DNA of 64,000 nt from Novosphingobium sp. BW1 (GCF_008107685.1 NZ_VIRF01000090.1:62001-126000); one strand, 5' to 3'. Shown: positions 44,779 to 52,941, counted from the stretch's first letter. The notes: a model not told the origin generated them from the letters alone. Numbers and translations: made by a program.

Positions 44779-45803
44779 GCGGTCTCTCCGATCTCGATAA
44801 TGACACGCCCGACATCGCGGGCTTGAGGTCCGGCCAGCAGACTAAATGCCTCGGCCACGTCATCCAGCACGAAGCGCCGAGTGATCGTAGGGCGGAGGGA
44901 GAGTTGCCCACTGGCGATGAATTCGAGGACTTGCGCCTGTCCCGCGCCCGCCCGCACGCCCAGGATCTCCAGCTCGCGCTCGACGATCTGCCAGTTGGTC
45001 ACGGGAAGCGCCCCCCCGCCCGTCAGCGCGACACGCGCGCCGGGCGCGGCGACCGCGAAGGCCTGCTCCACGCCCCAGACCGATGCGGTGGTCTCCATCA
45101 CCGCATCGAGGCCTTCGGGGAAGGTCTCCAGCACGCGGCCGGCAACCGCTTCGCCGTGCGCGCCGATCGGGAACAGGTGGCCCGCGCCCAGTTCGCCGGC
45201 CAGTTCGGACCGGCGCCCGCTGCCGCCGATGGCCACGACATCGAGGTCGAGCGCACGGGCCATCGCGACCGCGCCCAGCCCCATTGCGCCCACGCCGAGG
45301 ATGCCGACCCTGTCCCCCGCTGCAAGCCGCATGCGGCGAAAGGCATTGAGCGCATCGACGGGGCCGGCCAGCATGGCGGCATCCTCGAAGCTGACCGCAT
45401 CGGGCAGCACAGCCAATTTGCGCGCGGAGACCAGCGTGTACTCCTCGCAGCAGGTCTGGCGTGCGGGCGTGCAAAACGCAGGGTCAAGGCACAGGTTGTG
45501 CCGTCCCCGCGCGCAATTCGTGCAGATTCCGCAGTGGTCGAGCGCGAGCGCGCTGACCCGGTCGCCAAGGGCCAGCCCCTCCACGCCCGCACCCAGTTGC
45601 GCGACGATGCCCGAGAAGTCCGCGCCGATGCCGACCGGGTAACTCTTCACGTAGCGCCCGCCCCGGTTGAGGTAGGTCCCCACGTCCGTGCCGTAGGGCG
45701 CATAGGCCATGACCTGGACGAGAACCTGTCCCGGGCCCGGCTCCGGCCGGATGACGTCCTCGACGCGGATGTCCCCCGGAGCGTGGAGCCGGGCGGCCTT
45801 CAC
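44775..45803 (-). CDS. Medium-chain dehydrogenase lacking the catalytic zinc site
   Basis: This 342-residue MDR protein keeps the structural zinc Cys set (C91, C94, C97, C105 in HCGICTNCARGRHNLC) and the Rossmann turn GILGVGAMGLGAVAMA. The catalytic zinc ligands are gone: Tyr37 in AYAPYGTD stands where Cys is usual, Ala61-Asp62 in GIGADFSG replaces the GHE His, and Gly147 replaces the third ligand. It may reduce a double bond or quinone-like substrate, as zinc-free MDR enzymes do, or have another role. The GTG start overlaps the bicupin stop, and its stop overlaps the LeuC-like start. Confidence 0.85.
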   Translation of the reverse strand: MKAARLHAPGDIRVEDVIRPEPGPGQVLVQVMAYAPYGTDVGTYLNRGGRYVKSYPVGIGADFSGIVAQLGAGVEGLALGDRVSALALDHCGICTNCARGRHNLCLDPAFCTPARQTCCEEYTLVSARKLAVLPDAVSFEDAAMLAGPVDALNAFRRMRLAAGDRVGILGVGAMGLGAVAMARALDLDVVAIGGSGRRSELAGELGAGHLFPIGAHGEAVAGRVLETFPEGLDAVMETTASVWGVEQAFAVAAPGARVALTGGGALPVTNWQIVERELEILGVRAGAGQAQVLEFIASGQLSLRPTITRRFVLDDVAEAFSLLAGPQARDVGRVIIEIGETA

Positions 45804-46567
45804 GAAGCCGCTCCGAAGGTCCAGACGAGGATACGCGCGCCCTCGGGACTGGCGGTGGCGCCCAGCAGCGGGGTGTCGGACGCGCCCACGGTATAGTCGC
45901 CTGCCACCCAGCTCTTGCCCGCGCCTTCCAGCGTGCCGTCCAGGACATAGGCTTCCCAACTGCACCCCAAAGCCGCCGCCTCGCCCTGCCAACCGGCTGG
46001 CACGAGCGCCTCGAACGTGCGCGCGCCGCTGCGTGGATCGGCGCTGAAGGCCTTGATTGTCCACACCTCGGGCAGCGCCGGGTCGGGCCGAGGCGAAATA
46101 TCGGCGATGGCAAGTTCAAAGACGTGACCACGCCCATCATCGGCCTCAGGCAGGGGATACTCGATCGGCTGCTCGGGCTCGTGGATCAGCTGGAGCGAGA
46201 GCAGCCCATCGCTGCGCACGAGAGCCAGCGCGCCTTCCTCGGAGCGTTCATCGTGGCCGTGCACGATGTGGCCCGGGCGATAGAAGTAGACGCCCTTGCG
46301 GAAGTAGTGGTTGCCATCGAGCGTCACCGAACCCTCGAGCATGTAGACTTCCTCGAAGGCGTCGTGGAAATGCGCGACGCCCCCGCCACGCCAGCCTTCG
46401 GGGATGTAGACAAGGTTGGTGACGTGCCCGGTCTCAGGGTCCTCACCCAGCTTGCGGCGCTTGAGGCCGTGGGTGCCCAGCATCTCCCATTCGAGCGCGT
46501 TGCCGCGCACGCGGTGAAGCGGGGCCGGCGCCTTGCACAGCGCCGGATCGGGGATCTGGGTGGTCAT
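45800..46567 (-). CDS. Bicupin protein
   Basis: This 255-residue protein has two cupin barrels. The first (about residues 50-110) has a full metal set, GGVAHFHDAFEEVYMLEG and GHIVHGHDE; the second (about 165-250) lacks the His residues. Cupins of this kind include ring-cleavage dioxygenases, isomerases and lyases, so the reaction is open. It is the second gene of the coupled operon, right behind the flavin monooxygenase, which suits a step on a freshly hydroxylated ring. Confidence 0.8.
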   Translation of the reverse strand: MTTQIPDPALCKAPAPLHRVRGNALEWEMLGTHGLKRRKLGEDPETGHVTNLVYIPEGWRGGGVAHFHDAFEEVYMLEGSVTLDGNHYFRKGVYFYRPGHIVHGHDERSEEGALALVRSDGLLSLQLIHEPEQPIEYPLPEADDGRGHVFELAIADISPRPDPALPEVWTIKAFSADPRSGARTFEALVPAGWQGEAAALGCSWEAYVLDGTLEGAGKSWVAGDYTVGASDTPLLGATASPEGARILVWTFGAAS

Positions 46568-47775
46568 GCGATTTCCCTTTCCTGTTGCAAGCTGGAGAAC
46601 ATGGCCTGGCGTAGCAGATAGGCGCGGCGCGCCTCCGGATCGGCCTGGACCGCACGCATCTTCTCGCGCTTGGCGGCGAGCGCGGTCTGGTCGGTCTCGC
46701 CCATGTTCTCCATGTTTTCGATGGTCTGGGCCTGGATGAACGAGCGCGTGACAGCCTGGCGCTGGCGCTCGAACTTGGCAAGCGCTTCAAAATCCGCGCC
46801 CTTGCGCAGGATCATCCAGAGCTTCTCGGCCAGGTTCCAGCCATCGTGAATACCGCTGTTCATACCAAAGCCGCCGAGCGGGTTGTTGAGGTGCGCCGCA
46901 TCGCCGATGATCGCCATGCGGCCCTCGACGAACTTCTTGGCCACCCGCTGGTGCACGCGGTAGATCGTGCGGTGCGTGGTCTCGACATTGCCGTGCCCGA
47001 CTATGCGGTTGAAGACCTGGTCGGCGTTGGCGTCGCTGATGAGGTCCTCGTCGCTGACATCGCCGTCGCCGGGCACCAGCACGCGCCAGATGCCCGGCAC
47101 CTTGAGCAGGACCAGCCATTCGTCGGGATCGCTGATGTAGTTCACGTAGTCGAGGTCGGGAATGCTCTTTTCGATCTCGAGCCGGGTCGACATCGAGACG
47201 AACTTCTCCTCGTAGGTAAAGCCGTCGAATTCCGCCCCGATGACCTTGCGCACGACCGAACGCGAACCGTCCGCGCCAACAAGGAACTTGGCCGCGATCT
47301 CGCGCTGGACACCGTTCTGTTCGACCGTGGCGACAATGCCCTCACCATCCTCGCGCGCATCGAGCAGGCAGCAGCCGAAGTGGACGTCCATGCCGTCCGC
47401 TTCCTGCACCTTGGTGGCCAGGTGCCTGGCCAGGTAGTGCTGCTCGCACTGAAGGCGGAACGGGAAGCGCGTGAGATCGGAAAGTTCGGTCAGGTCGAAG
47501 CGCAGGGCCTCGCCGCTGCGGCGGTCGCGCATCTGGTAGATCGGCGCCTTCAGGCCCATCCCGATCAGCGGCTCGGCGGCGTCTATCTCGTCGAGCATTT
47601 CGAGCGTGGAGGCGTGGATCGTCGAAGCCCGAAGGTCATGGGCGCAATCGGATTCCTGTTCGATCAGGGTGACCGAGATGCCCATTGCCGCAAGGCGCGC
47701 TGCGCAGGTCGCGCCGACAGGGCCCGCGCCCACGACCAGGACTTCGCATCTATTCATGATTGCCTCGTACTCCAT
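46564..47775 (-). CDS. FAD-dependent aromatic monooxygenase, group A type
   Basis: This 403-residue flavoprotein has the dinucleotide fold VLVVGAGPVGATCAARLAA, the DG motif in FLVGADGSRSVVRKVIGA and the GD motif in MAIIGDAAHLNNPLGGFGMN. It matches the PHBH/MhpA-like family that hydroxylates phenols with NAD(P)H and oxygen. It is first in a five-gene operon in which every junction overlaps. The ATG at 47775 has GGGAGA upstream; 47757 is an alternative. Its ring substrate is unknown. Confidence 0.88.
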   Translation of the reverse strand: MEYEAIMNRCEVLVVGAGPVGATCAARLAAMGISVTLIEQESDCAHDLRASTIHASTLEMLDEIDAAEPLIGMGLKAPIYQMRDRRSGEALRFDLTELSDLTRFPFRLQCEQHYLARHLATKVQEADGMDVHFGCCLLDAREDGEGIVATVEQNGVQREIAAKFLVGADGSRSVVRKVIGAEFDGFTYEEKFVSMSTRLEIEKSIPDLDYVNYISDPDEWLVLLKVPGIWRVLVPGDGDVSDEDLISDANADQVFNRIVGHGNVETTHRTIYRVHQRVAKKFVEGRMAIIGDAAHLNNPLGGFGMNSGIHDGWNLAEKLWMILRKGADFEALAKFERQRQAVTRSFIQAQTIENMENMGETDQTALAAKREKMRAVQADPEARRAYLLRQAMFSSLQQEREIA

Positions 47776-47911
47776 TGTGCGTTCTCCCGGCTTTCCGCAT
47801 TGGTGCCGGGAACCAAGGTCTTGCACCCGGCGCAGGCGGGTAAAACGTCAGGCCATTGCACCATCCGTATCGCGGCATGGGACAGGCAGCAGCCCACCAG
47901 CCACACGCCCC

Positions 47912-47932
47912 AATGTTCACACCATGAACATT
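47912..47932. promoter_or_regulatory. Perfect palindrome in the monooxygenase/iclR divergent promoter
   Basis: AATGTTCA-cacca-TGAACATT has 8-bp perfect arms. It lies 137 bp upstream of the monooxygenase and 85 bp upstream of the iclR start, as expected for an IclR autoregulatory operator. It is unlike the CATCCGC palindromes farther right. Confidence 0.6.
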
Positions 47933-47987
47933 TTCTTTCGCCAAGCGGTGGATCTGCTTGACTCAAAGTCGCTTTCGGCAAACTTTT

Positions 47988-48001
47988 TTGATCCAGATCA
48001 A
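47988..48001. promoter_or_regulatory. FNR/FixK-type box before the iclR gene
   Basis: TTGATCCAGATCAA is a perfect TTGAT-N4-ATCAA. It ends 15 bp before the iclR start codon. At that distance a bound FNR-type protein would block expression. Chance occurrence is unlikely but cannot be ruled out. Confidence 0.5.
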
Positions 48002-48016
48002 TGCAGCAACCGCGAG

Positions 48017-48892
48017 ATGCCCGTGCCTGAATTCGTCGCTTCGCCCGTCGCGTCCCCCGCCGGAACCGAGCCCTTCCGGGGCAAGGACGTGATCCAGTCG
48101 CTCTCGCGCTCGATCAATGTGATCCAGGCCATCAACCGCTACGGTTCGCTCGGCCTGACCGAGATCTCGAGCGCAGCGGGCATTCCTTATCCGACCGCCT
48201 ATCGCATCGTGAACACCTTGATCGAGGAAGGCCTGATCGAGCGCGAACCCACGCGCAAGCGCTACCGCCCGACCGCCCTCATCCAGACGCTCTCGTGCGG
48301 TTTCCAGAACCATGATCGCCTGGTGAACGTGGCGCGCCCCTTGATCCGGGGCTTTACGCGCGACTACCACTGGCCGCTGAGCGTCGTGACCCGGGTGGGA
48401 AGCAAGATGGTGGTGCGCGATTCCACAAGCACCCAAACCACGCTCACCTTCAACAACTACTATCCCGGCTGGCAGGTGCCGTTGCTGGCTTCGGCGTCCG
48501 GGCAAGTCTTCTTCTCGTTCTCGGACGAGGCCGAACAGGCCGACCTGCTCTCCCAGTCGCAGCGCATCCACGAGCCACTCGACACCATGATCCTGCGCGA
48601 CTTCCAGAGCGGCAAGGCGCAGGTCCGCATCCGCGAATGCGGCTACGCGGCAGTCGCGCGCACGCCCTATTCGGCAACGCCGGGCAAGACCTCGTCGATT
48701 GCCGTGCCGATCTTCGATGGTCACGGCGATCTGCTGGGCGCGCTGGCCTTCGTCTATTTCGCCAATTCAATGCCGCTCAGCCAGGCCATCGAACGCTACC
48801 TGGAACCGATGCTCGGGGTCTCAGCCCGGATCGCCGATGGCCTCTTCGCCATGGGCGACGGCATGCCCGCCTTCCACGAGGCGGCGGAATAG
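48017..48892 (+). CDS. IclR-family regulator of the right-hand catabolic cluster
   Basis: This 291-residue protein has an N-terminal winged helix (SRSINVIQAINRYGSLGLTE, then AAGIPYPTAYRIVNTLIEEGLI) and an IclR effector domain (LVNVARPLIRGFTRDYHWPL and VPLLASASGQVFFSF). I start at the ATG at 48017 so that the palindrome and FNR-type box stay upstream; an in-frame ATG at 47924 lies inside the palindrome. It is divergent from the monooxygenase operon and overlaps the 3' end of a convergent transporter gene by 72 bp. It is the best candidate to control this cluster. Confidence 0.86.
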   Translation: MPVPEFVASPVASPAGTEPFRGKDVIQSLSRSINVIQAINRYGSLGLTEISSAAGIPYPTAYRIVNTLIEEGLIEREPTRKRYRPTALIQTLSCGFQNHDRLVNVARPLIRGFTRDYHWPLSVVTRVGSKMVVRDSTSTQTTLTFNNYYPGWQVPLLASASGQVFFSFSDEAEQADLLSQSQRIHEPLDTMILRDFQSGKAQVRIRECGYAAVARTPYSATPGKTSSIAVPIFDGHGDLLGALAFVYFANSMPLSQAIERYLEPMLGVSARIADGLFAMGDGMPAFHEAAE

Positions 48893-50137
48893 AAAGGCCG
48901 CCAGCGCCGCGCCGGCAATGAGGCCGGCGCAGATAAGGAAGCCGGGGCGGTAGCTGCCGAACAGATCGAACAGCCGCCCCGCCACGAAAACGCCCGAGCC
49001 CGAGGCGATCGATTCAAAGACGATGAAGGCCCCTGTCATCTGCCCCAGCCGTGGCCCGGCGAAGGAATTGGCGATGACCACTTGGGTGAGGACATAGCAG
49101 CCCGCCCAGCCAGCCCCCAAAAGAACAAGCCCCGCAAACGCGACCACCGGCCCGCCAAGGCTGAGCAGCAGGGCGCCGGTAAGCAGCAGCATCTGCTGCG
49201 AATTCCACACCCGGTTGGTGCCCCAACGCTCGGCCGCCGCGCCCACCAGCACCTTACCGAACAGTCCGGTCAGGAACACCAGCGTCATGCCCAGAGCGGC
49301 CATGCGCGCACCCAAACCGATATCCTGAAGGTAGAGGAAGAGGTTCAGCAGGAAGGCGGTCGAGGCAAAGAACGTCCCGAACGTCGCCGCGAGCAGCAGC
49401 GCCAGCGCCAGCCGATGGTGCGGCACTTGCGCGAACGCGCCCAGAAGCGGCCCCGAAACCGCCGACCGACCCTGACCCGACCCGCGCGTGTCCGGCATGG
49501 GAGAGCGCACCAGTACCGCGGCCACGGGCAACAGCGCCAGCGGGATGATGGCCGCCACGCGCAGGACGCTGCGCCAGTCCGCCTGCTCCAGCGCGAAGAC
49601 GGCGAGCGAGGGGAAGATCGCCGCGCCGATGCTCGTGCCCGAAAGCGCAACCGAGGTCGCGAGCGTGCGCAGCCCCGAGAACCGCGCGCGCACCATCAGC
49701 ACCACGATCACCACGTGCGAGGAGGCGAAGGACAGCCCCAGCAGTCCATAAAGCGCATATATCTGCCCGATGCTGCGCGCATGGCCATAGGCGGTCAACG
49801 TAAGGGCCAGAAGCACCAGACCCGCGAGCACGATCCGCGAGGGCCGCACACGCGTCGTTAGAAATCCGATCGCCAGCCCCGACACCCCCGCCGAAAGCAG
49901 GAAGATCGTTTCGCGCAGCTTGAGCGCACCCCGGCTGATCCCAAGGTCTGCCAGGATCGCGCTGTCGAGCGCGGGCAGGCCCGACGTGATGATGCCGTGG
50001 CACACGGTCATCACCATGAGCAGCCCGGCAATGAGGGCCCAGGCCCCGGCATCGGGCATGGCGTCAGGCTGTACTTCGGGCGCGTGCTTGCCATCATTGG
50101 GGACAACACGCGAAACAGGAACGGGCTTCTGGGTCAT
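48821..50137 (-). CDS. MFS transporter
   Basis: This 438-residue protein has twelve spans. The first is WALIAGLLMVMTVCHGIITSG; others include IFLLSAGVSGLAIGFLTTRVRPSRIVLAG and MTLVFLTGLFGKVLVGAAAERWGTNRV, where the loop motifs are MFS-like. The C-terminal 24 residues are encoded opposite the end of iclR. It is divergent from the lyase gene with a CATCCGC palindrome between them, so it probably brings in the substrate of the cluster. Substrate unknown. Confidence 0.83.
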   Translation of the reverse strand: MTQKPVPVSRVVPNDGKHAPEVQPDAMPDAGAWALIAGLLMVMTVCHGIITSGLPALDSAILADLGISRGALKLRETIFLLSAGVSGLAIGFLTTRVRPSRIVLAGLVLLALTLTAYGHARSIGQIYALYGLLGLSFASSHVVIVVLMVRARFSGLRTLATSVALSGTSIGAAIFPSLAVFALEQADWRSVLRVAAIIPLALLPVAAVLVRSPMPDTRGSGQGRSAVSGPLLGAFAQVPHHRLALALLLAATFGTFFASTAFLLNLFLYLQDIGLGARMAALGMTLVFLTGLFGKVLVGAAAERWGTNRVWNSQQMLLLTGALLLSLGGPVVAFAGLVLLGAGWAGCYVLTQVVIANSFAGPRLGQMTGAFIVFESIASGSGVFVAGRLFDLFGSYRPGFLICAGLIAGAALAAFLFRRLVEGGHAVAHGEEAIGDPG

Positions 50138-50189
50138 GTCCGGAGCGTGACGCGCACGGACGCCCTTGACCATCGCGCGCATCCCGTCT

Positions 50190-50206
50190 CATCCGCAATA
50201 CGGATA
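50190..50206. promoter_or_regulatory. CATCCGC palindrome, MFS/lyase intergenic region
   Basis: CATCCGC-aat-ACGGATA, arms of the form CATCCGC-N3-GCGGATG with two differences in the right arm. It lies 53 bp upstream of the MFS gene and 130 bp upstream of the lyase gene. Confidence 0.55.
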
Positions 50207-50336
50207 GACTGCCCTATCCCGGTTGTGGCGCCTGCCCCGAAACCGCAGCCGAAGTGCAAAGCCACGCCCCTGTTTCCTGCCCTCGCGCCGTGCCCTTGCG
50301 TCGTGTCCGGGCAGAGCGAAGATAAAGGAAGACACG

Positions 50337-51197
50337 ATGCAGGACACCCGCCTCTACGACATGGTCAAGTCCGGCCAGTTCGTCACGGCCCCCGGCATTC
50401 AGGACATGATCACCGCGGTCATCGCGCGCAAGGTCGGCTTCGATGCCGTCTACGGCAGCGGCTACTGGCTGACTGCCAGCGGCCTGGGCCTCCCTGATGC
50501 GGGCATTGCCTCGGTGACGCAGATGGTCGACCGCATGGAAAAGCTGGTCGAAAGCGCCAAGACCCCGGTCATTGCCGATGCCGATACCGGCTTTGGTGGC
50601 CTCCTCAATGTGCACCACACCGTCCTTGCCTATGAGAAGGCGGGCGTGGCCGCAATGCAGATCGAAGACCAGGAATTCCCCAAGAAGTGCGGGCACACGC
50701 CCTTCAAGCGCGTGATTCCGGTCGAGGACATGGTCGAGAAGATCAAGGTTGCCTGCGACGCGCGCAAGGACGAGAAGTTCCTCATCATCGCGCGCACCGA
50801 CGTGATGCAGAGCGGCGGCTACAACGCTGTGGAAGACCGCATGGGTGCCTTCGCCGAGGCGGGTGCGGACATCCTCTTCCCCGAGGCGCTCACCAACACC
50901 GACGACATGCGCCGGATCTGCCAGAACATCGACAAGCCGATGCTCGCCAACATGGCTGATGGCGGCCTGACCCCGATCCGTCCGGTCAGCGAGTTGGAAG
51001 AGCTCGGCTTCAAGATCGCCATCTTCCCGGCGATGACCTCGCTGGTCGCCGCGCGCGCCGTGGAAGTCTCGTTGCAGCGTCTCAAGGAGACCGGCACCAG
51101 CCTCGAAGGCCCCGAGCTCTTCGACTTCAAGGAGTTCTGCGAGCTGATCGGCTTCGACAAGGTCTGGGAATTCGAACGCAAGTGGGCGAAGGACTAA
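50337..51197 (+). CDS. Isocitrate lyase/PEP-mutase-family lyase
   Basis: This 286-residue TIM-barrel protein has the metal-binding DADTGFGG at residues 81-88, the catalytic Cys118 in the KKCGH motif (EDQEFPKKCGH), and IIARTDVMQSGGYNAVEDR. The Cys marks true C-C lyases such as methylisocitrate, 2,3-dimethylmalate or related acid lyases rather than phosphonate mutases. It would split a substituted malate-type acid into pyruvate or glyoxylate plus a second acid. AAAGGAAG precedes the ATG. With the LeuCD-like hydratase nearby it could form a hydration-plus-cleavage pair. Confidence 0.88.
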   Translation: MQDTRLYDMVKSGQFVTAPGIQDMITAVIARKVGFDAVYGSGYWLTASGLGLPDAGIASVTQMVDRMEKLVESAKTPVIADADTGFGGLLNVHHTVLAYEKAGVAAMQIEDQEFPKKCGHTPFKRVIPVEDMVEKIKVACDARKDEKFLIIARTDVMQSGGYNAVEDRMGAFAEAGADILFPEALTNTDDMRRICQNIDKPMLANMADGGLTPIRPVSELEELGFKIAIFPAMTSLVAARAVEVSLQRLKETGTSLEGPELFDFKEFCELIGFDKVWEFERKWAKD

Positions 51198-51231
51198 GCC
51201 TTAGCCCATAGTTGCGGATTATGTCCGAACA

Positions 51232-51267
51232 CGAAAACGCCCCGGCCTTCACGCCGGGGCGTTTTCG
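51232..51267. terminator. Bidirectional terminator after the lyase gene
   Basis: CGAAAACGCCCCGGC and GCCGGGGCGTTTTCG form a perfect 15-bp stem with a 6-nt loop and A/T tracts on each side. It lies between the convergent ends of the lyase and the bicupin genes and can serve both. Confidence 0.9.
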
Positions 51268-51278
51268 TTTGCACCCGC

Positions 51279-52025
51279 TCAGTTCTCGCGCGGCGTGGCC
51301 AGGTGCAGATCCCAGGGGCCGTCGTGCCACTCCAGGAGTAGGCAGCCCCCCTCGGTGCGCTCGTTGAAGCCGTGAATCGAGCGCGCGGGGTTCCACAGAA
51401 ACGAACCGGCGCGCATGGGCCGGGTATCGTCGGGCTGGATATCGCCCTCAATGCAAAAAATTTCCTCTTCCACCGGATGCCAGTTGCCTCCGCCCACGCC
51501 GCCAAAACGCGGCGGCACCTTGAGCAGGCGCGTGTCCGCTCCGCTGCGCGCATCGAGCCAGAGGACGCGGCGCTCGAAGCCTTCCAATAAGCGCCCCTCG
51601 ATCACCGGCACGAACGGTTCAATGCTGTGGCAATCGGCGTGCAGGACCGGCTCGGGCGAGGCCCCTGCCACCGGCGCATCGACGATGACGATCCATTCAC
51701 TTTCTGTGAGCACTTCGATCTCCAGCGGACGATCGCCGGGAAGCGCGGCGAAGCCGAAAGGCCCCAGTGTGGTTTCGCCGATCCGCACCTGTCCCTCCAG
51801 CACGAAAAGCTGCGTCAGCGCTCCGTCTGCCCGGGCGCTCGTCGCCTGCCAGCCCTTCGCCGGGCTTGCCAGCGCGCTGCGCAAAGTGCCGTCGGCAAGG
51901 CGGCGCAGGACACGGCCCGGGAGTGCCGCCCCGCCCCAGGGCGCCAGCGTCTCGGGAGGCAGGTCTTTGCGGTGGACGCACTGCGAGATGTCGTAGGTGA
52001 GGTCAGGAATGTCTTCTGTGCTCAC
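51279..52025 (-). CDS. Bicupin protein with C-terminal metal site
   Basis: This 248-residue protein has two cupin halves. The first (LTQLFVLEGQVRIGETTLGP) lacks metal-binding His residues; the second keeps the pattern in NWHPVEEEIFCIEGDI and NPARSIHGF. Function unknown. The GTG at 52025 has AAGGACAG upstream. It is divergent from another bicupin whose metal site is in the first half, with a CATCCGC palindrome between. Confidence 0.78.
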   Translation of the reverse strand: MSTEDIPDLTYDISQCVHRKDLPPETLAPWGGAALPGRVLRRLADGTLRSALASPAKGWQATSARADGALTQLFVLEGQVRIGETTLGPFGFAALPGDRPLEIEVLTESEWIVIVDAPVAGASPEPVLHADCHSIEPFVPVIEGRLLEGFERRVLWLDARSGADTRLLKVPPRFGGVGGGNWHPVEEEIFCIEGDIQPDDTRPMRAGSFLWNPARSIHGFNERTEGGCLLLEWHDGPWDLHLATPREN

Positions 52026-52104
52026 GGGTCTGTCCTTGCACAACCGGAATGGGCCCGCGAGACTGCGCGCATCATGGCCGGCTGCCAAACCCTCCCGGCC
52101 ACCT

Positions 52105-52121
52105 CATCCGCCATGCGGAGC
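52105..52121. promoter_or_regulatory. CATCCGC palindrome between the two divergent bicupin genes
   Basis: CATCCGC-cat-GCGGAGC keeps the left arm and GCGGA of the right arm of CATCCGC-N3-GCGGATG. It is 80 bp upstream of one bicupin and 77 bp upstream of the other. Confidence 0.55.
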
Positions 52122-52197
52122 CCCACCAAGCACCGCTAGTGCGCCTTTCGAAGTTCTGGGAGCATGGCGGAAAATCAAGCTGATCGGAGATTTTGCC

Positions 52198-52941
52198 ATG
52201 AGGCCACGCGTAGTCGATCTTAGGGTGGACGAACTTGCCTGGGAACCGCTCGGCCCGCCCGGGCTCTATTCGCGCCTGCTCAGCCGCGACGAGGAAACCG
52301 GCGCGCGCACGGCCCTCCAGCGCATGGTCCCGGCCGATGGCTACACCGCGCCGGACACCGCACACTACCACCACACCTACGAGGAGTTGCTGGGCGTCTC
52401 GGGCCGCTTTAGCTTCGATGGGCGCAATTGGGTCGAGGCGGGCGCCTACCTGTTCCATCCCCCGCGCACCGTGCATGGCTTTGCCAGTACCGTGCCCGAG
52501 GAATCGACCTTTCTCTCGCGCGTCGGGCGCCAGCTCGACTTCAATTTTGTGCCCGAGCCCGAGCAGGACGACCTCTACCTTGCCGAAGGTGCCCTTCCCC
52601 CGCGCGCGCCCGTCGCGCTGGAGAAGGACGCCGCACTGGACGGGTTTGCCTCCAGCCGGTTCCTCGGCGCGGACGTGGAGGCGCGCCTTCTCAGCGTCGA
52701 TCCCGAAACCGGCGAAGGCAGCGCCTTCGTGCGCCTTCCTGCGGGCTGGAAATCAGCCCCCGGCGCGCTTCCCCACTACTTGGAGATCTTTGCGACCTCG
52801 GGCGCCATCGGCGTCGACGGGTCTCCGGCCGTGCCGGGACGGGCCTACTTCTTCTATCCGCCCGAAGAGCCAATCAACGCGCTGGAAGCCCAGGAGCCAA
52901 CGCTCGCCTATGTGAACTTCGGCGGAGCAATCAGCCTGTGA
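52198..52941 (+). CDS. Bicupin protein with N-terminal metal site
   Basis: This 247-residue protein has a metal-competent first cupin (AHYHHTYEELLGVSGRF and PPRTVHGF) and a second half without the His set (LPHYLEIFATSGAIGVDG). It resembles the bicupin at 45800. Function unknown; a lyase, isomerase or dioxygenase role is possible. GGAG precedes the ATG. The SDR fusion gene starts within its stop codon, so the two are coupled. Confidence 0.78.
   Translation: MRPRVVDLRVDELAWEPLGPPGLYSRLLSRDEETGARTALQRMVPADGYTAPDTAHYHHTYEELLGVSGRFSFDGRNWVEAGAYLFHPPRTVHGFASTVPEESTFLSRVGRQLDFNFVPEPEQDDLYLAEGALPPRAPVALEKDAALDGFASSRFLGADVEARLLSVDPETGEGSAFVRLPAGWKSAPGALPHYLEIFATSGAIGVDGSPAVPGRAYFFYPPEEPINALEAQEPTLAYVNFGGAISL

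Noticed and set aside
51200..51225. GTTGCGGATTATGTCCGAA behind the lyase gene as another CATCCGC operator
   Set aside because: Only one half-site matches, the spacing is wrong and it lies between a stop codon and a terminator, not in a promoter.
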